Shown here in pieces: positions 14,883 to 21,620 of a stretch of 24,130 bases of DNA. The notes under the pieces were generated by a model. That model saw nothing but the letters and a program-made list of their open reading frames with translations, was not told where the DNA came from and did no database searches. Both the position numbers and the translations under genes were made by a program. The stretch's first letter is position 1, and the number at the start of each line of letters is the position of its first letter. The DNA comes from an uncultured Colwellia sp. (GTDB lineage: Bacteria; Pseudomonadota; Gammaproteobacteria; Enterobacterales; Alteromonadaceae), in the NCBI GenBank assembly GCA_913020705.1, contig CAJWBY010000060.1:1-24130 (forward strand), read 5' to 3'.

Positions 14883-15353
14883 TTATTCTGCTTTAAAGTC
14901 ATCGTGACAACCGCCACATGTTTTACCAACTCCGCCAATCGCTTTTTTTATCAAGCCTTCATTTCCGCTTAAGGCAGCTTTTTGTAAATTTGCTGAAGCT
15001 TTCGTTAAGTCTGTAATACGTTTGGCGTAATTATCTGGTTGTGTCCAAATCTTATCTAATGCTTCTGTTTTTACTTTATGTGCTGAAGTATCAGTACGCG
15101 TATAATCTGCAATCATCAAAGATAATTGATTAATACGTAAAGCATGCTTACCAACTTTTTCTGCATCGAAATCTATCTTTCCTCTCGCCATTCCGCCTAA
15201 TGGCCCCATGTTACTGCCGAGTAAACTGAAAATTGATTGACGTAAATCAGTGGCTTTTTTTGCATGTTTCATTGATTTTGCTGAATCAGCCATTGCACCA
15301 GATGCTAGTAAAGTAATTACGCTCGCTATTGCTACTTTTGTAAATAATTTCAT
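14883..15353 (-). CDS. Cytochrome c' (periplasmic)
   Basis: The protein has 156 residues with a clear signal peptide (cleavage near ASGAMA-DS). The mature part is a predicted four-helix bundle with a single C-terminal heme-binding CGGCH (TCGGCHDDFKAE), the hallmark of cytochrome c' (Pfam Cytochrom_C_2). Family members bind a high-spin heme and interact with nitric oxide, giving NO tolerance in several bacteria. AAAGGGA precedes the ATG by 7-8 nt. It converges on a b561-type cytochrome gene, a known genomic partner that may reduce it. Downstream of the start on the coding strand is a hairpin region shared with the partner gene. The identification is firm; the physiological role here is inferred. 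Confidence 0.93.
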   Translation of the reverse strand: MKLFTKVAIASVITLLASGAMADSAKSMKHAKKATDLRQSIFSLLGSNMGPLGGMARGKIDFDAEKVGKHALRINQLSLMIADYTRTDTSAHKVKTEALDKIWTQPDNYAKRITDLTKASANLQKAALSGNEGLIKKAIGGVGKTCGGCHDDFKAE

Positions 15354-15489
15354 TTGTAGTTCCCTTTATATTTATATATTTTTTTAACTATATCAAAACT
15401 TGGCAAGTTAACAAAAGTTATCATATTTCTATTTGCTAATACATGTTAAAAATAATATTTGATTTTCAGATTTAAGTCTATCAATCAAC

Positions 15490-15531
15490 GTAGTTCATTT
15501 TCGAACTACCAAGGAGTTCACAAACGAACTC
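15490..15531. promoter_or_regulatory. Two tandem AGTTC-N6-GAACT dyads
   Basis: GTAGTTC-attttc-GAACTAC (15490-15509) and GAGTTC-acaaac-GAACTC (15514-15531) are two palindromes with the same core, AGTTC-N6-GAACT, centred 23 bp apart. They lie between the kinase stop (15547) and the cytochrome c' start (15353), about 140-180 nt upstream of the latter. A pair of regulator operators for the c' gene, or tandem RNA hairpins after the kinase gene, are both possible. No T-run follows, which disfavours a terminator. Confidence 0.55.
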
Positions 15532-15546
15532 ACTCGCACCCTATAT

Positions 15547-16830
15547 TTACGTTGGCTTTGGAAGAATCATCATCACTGTCACCCCTTTCAGTGATGAATC
15601 GTTTTCATTGTTATTGTGCAACTCCATCACTCCCTGATGTTGCTCTATAATATTACGACAAAAGCTTAATCCGATACCTTGTCCTTGCGGCTTTGTTGAA
15701 TAAAGTGGTACAAATAAGTTATTCAAATTACTAAAACCATGTCCATTATCGACTACTTCAATAATGTAATATTGATCTTGAAGGGCCAAGTTGACAGTTA
15801 TTTCGTTTGCGCCAGCTTCTTTAGAATTTTTGAATAAGTTAATAAAAATTTGTTCTATAAATTGACCATCAGCCCAAAAATTTTCAACACCAGCATTAAC
15901 CGAAATATTTATACCTTTGAACAAACTTGAACTTGATTTTATAACATGATGAACAGAGAGCCACTGAGAATTTATTTGCAGTTGTCGAGAAATTGGCGAA
16001 TAACGATTAACAAATGATTGTAAGTGAAGGCAACGCTCAGTGATCACACCAAGTATCATTTTGTCACGTTCATTACTTGCTTTATCAGCCAAAGTTTCTG
16101 CCATCGATGACACAGGTGTTAGTGAGTTACGAATTTCATGACCCAATACACGAATAATTTGCTGCCATGCATTAAGCTGACTTTCTCTTAACGCAGGTTC
16201 AATATCAATAAATACCAGCAACTGATGATTCTCACCATTATCGAGAAATTCACTATGACGTATTTGCCAACGATTTTGCTTTGCTTGATCGATAAATTGC
16301 CAGTGTCCATCATTGTAATGTAAACCAAGTAGTTCTGCTGTGGCATCTCGAAACATTTGCCAAGGTTGCTTGAATAAATGAGAGAAAGTTTCGTTACCCA
16401 GTGTTAGCTCTTGCTTTCCATTAAAAACAAGCACTGGAGTATCAAGTTGAGAGATCAGCTGATAAACCAGAAAAGCCTGCTGATCAAAGTGTGATTTTTG
16501 CATCTGTAATTTTTCACTGAGTTGTTTCAATTGCTGATGAAACTCTCTTACTTTCCCTTCAGGAAAAGCCGACTTTCCAAATTGGTTATAATTTTTTTGA
16601 TTCATAGCGTCTAAATGCAATGAAGCTCGGGTAAAAGATTTCATTATGCGCTGCTTTACCGACAAGATATAACCGATAAAAAAAGTTAATAACGATAATT
16701 CAATGATTAAAATCCATTGCCATTTTACCGTTAAAAGCCAAGCCACATAGCCACTCAACAATAAAATCACCGCACAAAGCATCGCGAGTTTGACTTCTAT
16801 AAAGCCTTCTAGAGAATTAGTTTTTAGCAA
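15547..16830 (-). CDS. NtrY-like sensor histidine kinase
   Basis: This 427-residue membrane kinase has two membrane segments at about 13-34 and 37-56, with only a tiny loop between them. A linker with coiled-coil character and a PAS-like region (about 118-215) follow. The HisKA domain has His231 in VLGHEIRNSLTP, and the HATPase domain has Asn335 in NLFKNS, DNGHGF (361-366) and GQGIGLSF (383-390). It resembles NtrY-type kinases. The start is TTG at 16830, overlapping the regulator gene by 14 nt, with GGAG 10 nt upstream. Overlap and order show it pairs with the receiver-Fis regulator. The short loop suggests it senses something in or at the membrane, in keeping with the nearby export genes. 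Confidence 0.9.
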   Translation of the reverse strand: MLKTNSLEGFIEVKLAMLCAVILLLSGYVAWLLTVKWQWILIIELSLLTFFIGYILSVKQRIMKSFTRASLHLDAMNQKNYNQFGKSAFPEGKVREFHQQLKQLSEKLQMQKSHFDQQAFLVYQLISQLDTPVLVFNGKQELTLGNETFSHLFKQPWQMFRDATAELLGLHYNDGHWQFIDQAKQNRWQIRHSEFLDNGENHQLLVFIDIEPALRESQLNAWQQIIRVLGHEIRNSLTPVSSMAETLADKASNERDKMILGVITERCLHLQSFVNRYSPISRQLQINSQWLSVHHVIKSSSSLFKGINISVNAGVENFWADGQFIEQIFINLFKNSKEAGANEITVNLALQDQYYIIEVVDNGHGFSNLNNLFVPLYSTKPQGQGIGLSFCRNIIEQHQGVMELHNNNENDSSLKGVTVMMILPKPT

Positions 16831-17410
16831 GACCGTATTTCTCCACTCGTCTGTACATTGATGCTTTTGTTAACCCCAATAATATCGCTGCTTTAGGGAC
16901 GCTTCCTTCTGATTTTTCTAAAGCTAATTTAACCATAGCAACTTCTGCTTCAGCTAAGGTCATTAATGGTAATTCATTCAAATTATGTTTTGTAAGTTGC
17001 TGTTTTAATTTTTTATTTTGATTTTCTAAGTTCATCAAACTGAACTGTTGTTCTAAGGTATGAAGTAATTGCTTATTACGCCAAGGTTTTTCAATGAAAT
17101 CGTTGGCGCCTAAATTCATTGCTTTAACGACTAGGTCGATATTTGACCAAGCGGTCATCGCTATTGTAGGGATTTGTGCAAATGAAGAGTCTTGTAACCA
17201 AGTAAGAAAAGTTAACCCCTCCTCACCTGACGTAGTATCTAGTTGATAATTCATATCTAATAAAATCAAGTCGATACTATGATTTTTTAGCTTTGTTTGT
17301 GCGATTTGAGGATTGTCTGCTTCGATTACTGTGTAATGATGATCTTCTAATAGTACGACTAAGCTCAGACGTATATCAGGACGGTCATCAATAACTAAAA
17401 TACAAGGCAT
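16817..17410 (-). CDS. Receiver-Fis response regulator (ActR/RegA-like layout)
   Basis: The protein has 197 residues: a receiver (1-120) with Asp8-Asp9, phospho-acceptor Asp52 in LLDMNY, Thr86 in AMTAWSN and Lys108 in IEKPW, then a linker with coiled-coil character and a Fis-type helix-turn-helix (about 150-195, with GSVPKAAILLGLTKASMYRRVEKYGL split across the two helices). It lacks the AAA+ sigma-54 activation domain of NtrC, so it must act as a simple DNA-binding regulator, like ActR/RegA/PrrA. It is upstream of and overlaps its kinase. AAGGA lies about 10 nt before the ATG. The ABC export genes 2 kb away are plausible targets. Confidence 0.9.
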   Translation of the reverse strand: MPCILVIDDRPDIRLSLVVLLEDHHYTVIEADNPQIAQTKLKNHSIDLILLDMNYQLDTTSGEEGLTFLTWLQDSSFAQIPTIAMTAWSNIDLVVKAMNLGANDFIEKPWRNKQLLHTLEQQFSLMNLENQNKKLKQQLTKHNLNELPLMTLAEAEVAMVKLALEKSEGSVPKAAILLGLTKASMYRRVEKYGLAKN

Positions 17411-17421
17411 CTATATCTATT

Positions 17422-17435
17422 CCTTAACATTAAGG
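17422..17435. promoter_or_regulatory. Palindrome at the regulator's ribosome binding site
   Basis: CCTTAA-CA-TTAAGG is a perfect 14-bp palindrome in the 39-nt gap between the LysR stop and the receiver-Fis regulator start. On the minus strand its last bases supply the AAGGA Shine-Dalgarno. It could be an operator or a small hairpin masking the ribosome binding site. Confidence 0.4.
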
Positions 17436-17449
17436 GTAATAAAGGGACG

Positions 17450-18376
17450 TTAACGCAACAAAACTTTCGGCTCAGAGCTTGCCATTTCAGTACGTACCCA
17501 GTCAATAAAAACCTTAATACGCTTACGTTTCACAGAATTTGGATCATAGGCAAAATAGCGTTTCCAAATCATAGGGTGTTTAATTTTAAAAGGCACAACC
17601 AATTGTTTAGTCGGTATATACTGCGAAAACATAGCACTGGCGGCAAGCGTAACGCCATGACCACTTAATACGGCACTTAACGCCATATCACTTGAAGTTA
17701 CTTCGGTTTTTTTAGTCACATTTTCATAACCTTCAACGCCAGCATGTTCAAACCACGACTCCCAAGTAACTAAACGCTCGTTAGCTAAACTGACCAAAGT
17801 GCAATCTAATAGATCTTTAGGGCTTTTCAGCCACATATGCTTTAACAGGTTTGGTGAACAAACAGGGTAAACAACATCTTCTCCAAAGTCTTCCATCACA
17901 AGATTATCAGTGTCTGACGCCTTATTTTTAACACCAAAACGGATACCTAAATCAATCTGCTTTTTTTGTAAATCTTCTTTTTGGTTTGAACCTAAAATCC
18001 GAACATTTACGTCTGGGTGTAGTTGTGAAAACTTAAATAAACGTGGCATTAACCATAATGAACAAAATGCTTGTGTCGAGGTAATCGTTAAATCGCCAGC
18101 AACGTCCTCACTTTGAATACCATTAAGTCCTTTTACTAATAGGTTTAATGCCTCATGTGTTGATAGAAAAAGGCTTTGGCCACTTTCCGTCAGTTGCATG
18201 TTTCGTCCACTTCGCATAAAGAGCTTAACCGATAATGCTTGTTCTAATTGACGCATTTGCTGACTAACCGCAGCCTGTGAAACATATAACTCTTCTGCAG
18301 CTCTACTGTAACTTTTATGTCGTGCTGCACTTTCAAATGTGCGTAATGCATTTAAATATTTAAGACGTTTATCCAT
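17450..18376 (-). CDS. LysR-family transcriptional regulator (GcvA-like)
   Basis: The protein has 308 residues from the ATG at 18376 (MDKRLKYLNALRTFESAARH), the usual LysR beginning; a GTG at 18394 would add six residues. The winged helix-turn-helix spans about 1-62 (SYSRAAEELYVSQAAVSQQMRQLE split over helices 2 and 3). The effector-binding domain follows (about 88-298, with DLTITSTQAFCSLWLMPRL and IDLGIRFG), most like the GcvA/AmpR subgroup. A T-N11-A dyad lies just upstream, as expected for autoregulation. It is divergent from the 54-residue ORF and dsbA-like gene, which are candidate targets, and it is followed after 39 nt by the receiver-Fis regulator, so read-through is possible. Confidence 0.92.
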   Translation of the reverse strand: MDKRLKYLNALRTFESAARHKSYSRAAEELYVSQAAVSQQMRQLEQALSVKLFMRSGRNMQLTESGQSLFLSTHEALNLLVKGLNGIQSEDVAGDLTITSTQAFCSLWLMPRLFKFSQLHPDVNVRILGSNQKEDLQKKQIDLGIRFGVKNKASDTDNLVMEDFGEDVVYPVCSPNLLKHMWLKSPKDLLDCTLVSLANERLVTWESWFEHAGVEGYENVTKKTEVTSSDMALSAVLSGHGVTLAASAMFSQYIPTKQLVVPFKIKHPMIWKRYFAYDPNSVKRKRIKVFIDWVRTEMASSEPKVLLR

Positions 18377-18394
18377 CACCACCCAACTCAACAC

Positions 18395-18409
18395 ATAAGT
18401 TTTACTTAT
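18395..18409. promoter_or_regulatory. LysR-type operator (T-N11-A)
   Basis: ATAAGT-TTT-ACTTAT is a perfect dyad containing the T-N11-A pattern (T18396, A18408) of LysR-family boxes. It overlaps a second dyad, ACTTA-TAT-TAAGT (18404-18416). It lies 19 nt upstream of the LysR start, in the divergent intergenic region. Confidence 0.6.
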
Positions 18410-18489
18410 ATTAAGTGTAAATTTTTATCGTTGGTTTGTCATCAGTTGCTTTGACAGAATATGTATTACAAAACGAACAGGAATATATT

Positions 18490-18654
18490 ATGCACGAGAA
18501 CAAAGTCAGAATAAACGAAGACTACAGAGAGTCAACCGAAGTAAATCCAACGAGTAACAATAGTATAAACAAAAAGGATAAAACAACTTTCCAGAAACAT
18601 TTATCGTCAATATCAAAGAAGCTAAACTTATACTTATTGGTTAACTATAAATAA
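18490..18654 (+). CDS. Small unknown protein, 54 residues
   Basis: From the ATG at 18490 the ORF encodes a polar, Lys- and Asn-rich protein starting MHENKVRINEDYRES and ending KLNLYLLVNYK. No signal peptide, cysteine or known domain is visible. AGGA lies 7 nt upstream, a good ribosome binding site that favours this start over an ATG at 18436. It is divergent from the LysR gene and shares its control region, which makes it a possible LysR target. Real translation is plausible but unproved. Confidence 0.4.
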   Translation: MHENKVRINEDYRESTEVNPTSNNSINKKDKTTFQKHLSSISKKLNLYLLVNYK

Positions 18655-18700
18655 ACAGTTTTATACAAAAAAATGACGAAATAAATCTTTACATTTAACC

Positions 18701-18732
18701 TTGAACGAACAAATAATAGTTTGGTCTATAAT
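18701..18732 (+). promoter_or_regulatory. Candidate promoter of the dsbA-like gene
   Basis: A perfect TATAAT at 18727-18732 lies 38 nt before the ATG, with TTGAAC at 18701-18706 as the best -35. The 20-bp spacer is too long for a strong promoter, so the -10 is more certain than the -35. Confidence 0.45.
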
Positions 18733-18770
18733 CGCAACAATGAAATTTATATCTATTCCCAAGGAACACC

Positions 18771-19421
18771 ATGAAAGCTCTTAAAACACTATTTGGCGGA
18801 TTCATCGCTTTGACTTTATTTGCAACTGCTTCTGTGTCAGCACAGGGGAGTAAATATGAAGAAGGCAAGCACTACACCATGATTTCTGAACAAGCTACAA
18901 ACACCCCAGAACTCCGAGAGTATTTCTCTTATTACTGTCCAGCTTGTCGAGCTTACGAACCTTATTTAAGTGAGTTTGAAAAAGCATTACCCGATGGTGC
19001 TAAGTTTGAGAAAACTCACGTGGATTTCATGGGGCACACTTCGCAAGAAATTCAATTCATGTTAAGTAAAGCGTTGATTATTGCAGAAAAGACAGGTGTA
19101 GCTAAAAGCTTCTCACCTGCGATTTTTAAATACTTACAAACAGATCGAGCAACAGTAAGTTCTGAAAAGGATCTTCGTAATATCTTTGTATTAAATGGTG
19201 GAGATGGCGCTAAATTTGATAAGGGAATGAAAAGTTTTAGTATTATTAGCCAAGCTAAGCGTAATAAAAAAATTCAAGATAAGCTTTCACAATCTCGTCA
19301 CCTAACAGGGGTGCCAACAATGATAGTTAACGGAAAGTATGTTATTAATTCCAAATCTCTTGATGATAAAAACTTTTTCGCTGATTACACGGCATTAGTG
19401 GCCCACCTCTTCACACTTTAA
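18771..19421 (+). CDS. dsbA: DsbA-family thiol:disulfide oxidoreductase with CPAC site
   Basis: This 216-residue periplasmic protein has a signal peptide (about 1-24, cleaved after SVSA). The thioredoxin-like domain with helical insert carries Cys56-Pro-Ala-Cys59 in YYCPACRAYEP and the cis-proline loop TGVPT near residue 180, matching DsbA, which introduces disulfide bonds into exported proteins. The usual DsbA dipeptide is Pro-His; here it is Pro-Ala, and that position strongly affects redox potential, so activity may differ from standard DsbA. AAGGAACACC precedes the ATG. It is transcribed alone with its own -10 and a strong terminator. It lies between the LysR control region and the export genes. 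The family call is firm; the exact redox role is not. Confidence 0.9.
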   Translation: MKALKTLFGGFIALTLFATASVSAQGSKYEEGKHYTMISEQATNTPELREYFSYYCPACRAYEPYLSEFEKALPDGAKFEKTHVDFMGHTSQEIQFMLSKALIIAEKTGVAKSFSPAIFKYLQTDRATVSSEKDLRNIFVLNGGDGAKFDKGMKSFSIISQAKRNKKIQDKLSQSRHLTGVPTMIVNGKYVINSKSLDDKNFFADYTALVAHLFTL

Positions 19422-19448
19422 TATTCCAACGATCTCTTTTATCATTAT

Positions 19449-19481
19449 AAAAACCTATTAAGGCTAACTTAATAGGTTTTT
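19449..19481 (+). terminator. Rho-independent terminator after the dsbA-like gene
   Basis: AAAAACCTATTAAG (19449-19462) and CTTAATAGGTTTTT (19468-19481) are perfect inverted copies, 14 bp, around a 5-nt loop, with the T-run forming the distal part of the stem. It starts 27 nt after the stop. The A-run on the opposite arm would let it work in both directions. Confidence 0.9.
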
Positions 19482-19576
19482 ACATTTCCGAACATGAGCT
19501 TATCAAAAGCGAACATATATCCTTTTCTTTAATAACACCAAACAAGCAATACACTGATAAATAAGTAGTTTTAGTT

Positions 19577-19605
19577 TTGGCACAACTCTTCCATTACACT
19601 ATTTA
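19577..19605 (+). promoter_or_regulatory. Candidate promoter of the export operon
   Basis: TTGGCA (19577-19582) and TATTTA (19600-19605) are 17 bp apart, a moderate sigma-70 match 28 nt before the adaptor ATG. The same bases read as a near sigma-54 element, TTGGCAC-N5-TTCC, with GG and CC 10 nt apart, but the -12 GC is replaced by CC. Confidence 0.35.
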
Positions 19606-19632
19606 CTTAAGATTGATAGTAGTAGGCTTGTC

Positions 19633-20871
19633 ATGGAAATAAAATTATCTCAACAGAAACCTTGGAAAAAATGGTTAGGACTCAGTTTGTTTATTGTGCT
19701 CCTGAGTTACGCCGCCTTCGCTGTTAGTAGCAAAGCAACAAACAGTATTGATGTAAACGAAATATCTTTCCAGCAAGTAGAACAAGGTCCATTAGATATT
19801 TATACCAATGCCTATGGAGAATTTGCCTCTGCGAAAGAAAGATTACTTACCGCTCCCGCTTTAGGTAAGGTGGCTGAAATATCTATTCGTCCGGGTACAA
19901 AGGTTTATCCTGAAACGATAATACTCACTTTATCCAACCCGAAATTAGAACAAGAAGTCAGTGAGGCACAAGGACGACTGGCCCAGCAGAAAGCGCAACA
20001 ACAAGCCTATAAATATGAACAGCAAAACGAACGCCTGAATTATCAAGGTCGAATCGCTGATATTGAAGCTGAAATAGAGAAAGCTCAACTAGAGCTTTCG
20101 GTAAATGAAAATTTACTCAACTTAGGTGTCGCGTCTAAAATCGAGTTACAACGCGCAAAGCTAGCCGTGAAACAACAAAGTAAACGATTAGAATTTGAAA
20201 AAGAAAAATACTCACAATTCATTGAAATGCAAGGCTACCAACTAACTCAGCGTGAAATCACTATCGACCAACAAGTTTCACAAGTGAAGTTATTAGAAAA
20301 GCAGCTTGATGATATGCATGTTAAAGCAGGCATCACTGGTTCATTACAAAACTTAGTGGTAGAGCTAGGACAAAGTGTTCAGCTAGGCCAATCGCTAGCT
20401 AAAGTAGGAAGCGATGATGAGTTAATTGCTCGATTACGTTTGCCGCAACAGCAAGCAGATCAAATAGACATTAATGCCCCTGTGTTGATTAACACCCAAA
20501 AAGGAACTGTATCAGCACACATCACACGTATTGAAAGCGTGGTGACTAACGGTTCAATTTTAGCAGAAGCAATCATTGACGGTGAACTAACTTCAAACTC
20601 TCGTCCATCTTTGACTATATCAGCACAGGTATTTGTTAAACATATTAAAAACGCTCTATATGTTCGACAGTCAACAGGTCTTCGCCCACAAACCAAACAA
20701 CCGCTATTTGTACGTAATCAAAATAATTTACTCGTACAACGAGAAGTAATTTTCGGTGAGCTTAGCCAAGAAAAATTACTGATCACTTCAGGACTTAGCT
20801 TTAAAGATGAATTGGTTACCACTGACATTAGTCAGCACAATCAATTTTCTGAAATCACATTAACTCACTAA
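19633..20871 (+). CDS. Periplasmic adaptor (HlyD/MacA-like) of an ABC export system
   Basis: The protein has 412 residues. One N-terminal membrane anchor (about 13-32) is followed by a lipoyl-like half (about 70-100, VAEISIRPGTKVYP), a long alpha-hairpin coiled coil (about 103-228, rich in Gln, Glu and Lys), the second lipoyl half (KAGITGSLQNLVVELGQ) and a beta-barrel plus membrane-proximal part. This is the layout of membrane-fusion proteins that bridge an inner-membrane transporter to an outer-membrane channel. No outer-membrane channel gene is in the window, so a TolC-like protein encoded elsewhere is expected. It is the first of three co-directional genes with a 41-nt gap to the ATPase. 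The annotation is firm at family level; the cargo is unknown. Confidence 0.9.
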   Translation: MEIKLSQQKPWKKWLGLSLFIVLLSYAAFAVSSKATNSIDVNEISFQQVEQGPLDIYTNAYGEFASAKERLLTAPALGKVAEISIRPGTKVYPETIILTLSNPKLEQEVSEAQGRLAQQKAQQQAYKYEQQNERLNYQGRIADIEAEIEKAQLELSVNENLLNLGVASKIELQRAKLAVKQQSKRLEFEKEKYSQFIEMQGYQLTQREITIDQQVSQVKLLEKQLDDMHVKAGITGSLQNLVVELGQSVQLGQSLAKVGSDDELIARLRLPQQQADQIDINAPVLINTQKGTVSAHITRIESVVTNGSILAEAIIDGELTSNSRPSLTISAQVFVKHIKNALYVRQSTGLRPQTKQPLFVRNQNNLLVQREVIFGELSQEKLLITSGLSFKDELVTTDISQHNQFSEITLTH

Positions 20872-20912
20872 TTTTATATATAATAAGTAAATAAATAGAC
20901 AAGGAAATGGCA

Positions 20913-21620
20913 ATGAAAAATGTAGTTACCATGAAAAATATCCATAAGCGTTACGACGGTCAGCAAATAGAAACTCATGCTTTACAAGGAGTATCTCTGG
21001 AAATAAATCAGGGGGAATTTGTCGCTATAACTGGACCTTCCGGATGTGGAAAATCAACCTTATTGTTAATTATGGGCTTAATGGACAGCGCCAGCGAGGG
21101 TGACTATCAAATTGCAAAAATTCCAACAAACAACTTAAAAGTAGATCAACGAACCCAAATAAGGAATGAACATATTGGCTATGTTTTTCAGTCCTTTAAT
21201 CTCATTGATTCATTGACTGTATTTGAAAATGTTGCCCTGCCTCTTGAGCACAGAAATATAAAATCTAAAGAAATAAAACAAAGAGTTGAAGAGGTTTTAG
21301 CTCAAGTTGATATGGCACACCGTCAAAGCTATCGACCAAATCAATTATCAGGTGGTCAACAACAGCGAATTGCTATAGCTCGTGCGCTTGTAGGTAAACC
21401 TGATCTAATTTTAGTCGATGAACCTACGGGTAACCTCGATAGTAAAAATGGTGATCAAGTCATGGCACTGCTAGAAAGCTTAAATAAAAATGGATCTACC
21501 ATTGTGATGGTAACGCATGACAGTCGATATTCTCGTTGCGCAAATCGCCAAATACAACTGCTTGATGGAAAAATAGTCACTGAACAAGTAATACCACAAA
21601 GCGTTCAGGGGGTTGCATGA
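20913..21620 (+). CDS. ABC transporter ATPase (MacB/LolD type)
   Basis: From the ATG at 20913 the protein has 235 residues; AAGGA lies 7 nt upstream. The ATG at 20907 is only 1-2 nt from that site and so less likely. All ATPase motifs are intact: Walker A GPSGCGKST, Q-loop FQSFNLI, signature LSGGQQQR, Walker B LILVDEPTGNLD and switch His in VMVTHD. This matches the MacB/LolD/FtsE group, which power FtsX-type permeases by mechanical transmission rather than by moving cargo through the membrane domain. The stop overlaps the permease start by 4 nt (ATGA), tight translational coupling. Between adaptor and permease, it forms a tripartite efflux or export complex. Confidence 0.95.
   Translation: MKNVVTMKNIHKRYDGQQIETHALQGVSLEINQGEFVAITGPSGCGKSTLLLIMGLMDSASEGDYQIAKIPTNNLKVDQRTQIRNEHIGYVFQSFNLIDSLTVFENVALPLEHRNIKSKEIKQRVEEVLAQVDMAHRQSYRPNQLSGGQQQRIAIARALVGKPDLILVDEPTGNLDSKNGDQVMALLESLNKNGSTIVMVTHDSRYSRCANRQIQLLDGKIVTEQVIPQSVQGVA

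Noticed and set aside
18451..18456. Consensus TTGACA upstream of the 54-residue ORF
   Set aside because: No acceptable -10 hexamer lies 16-18 bp downstream, so it is not called as a promoter.
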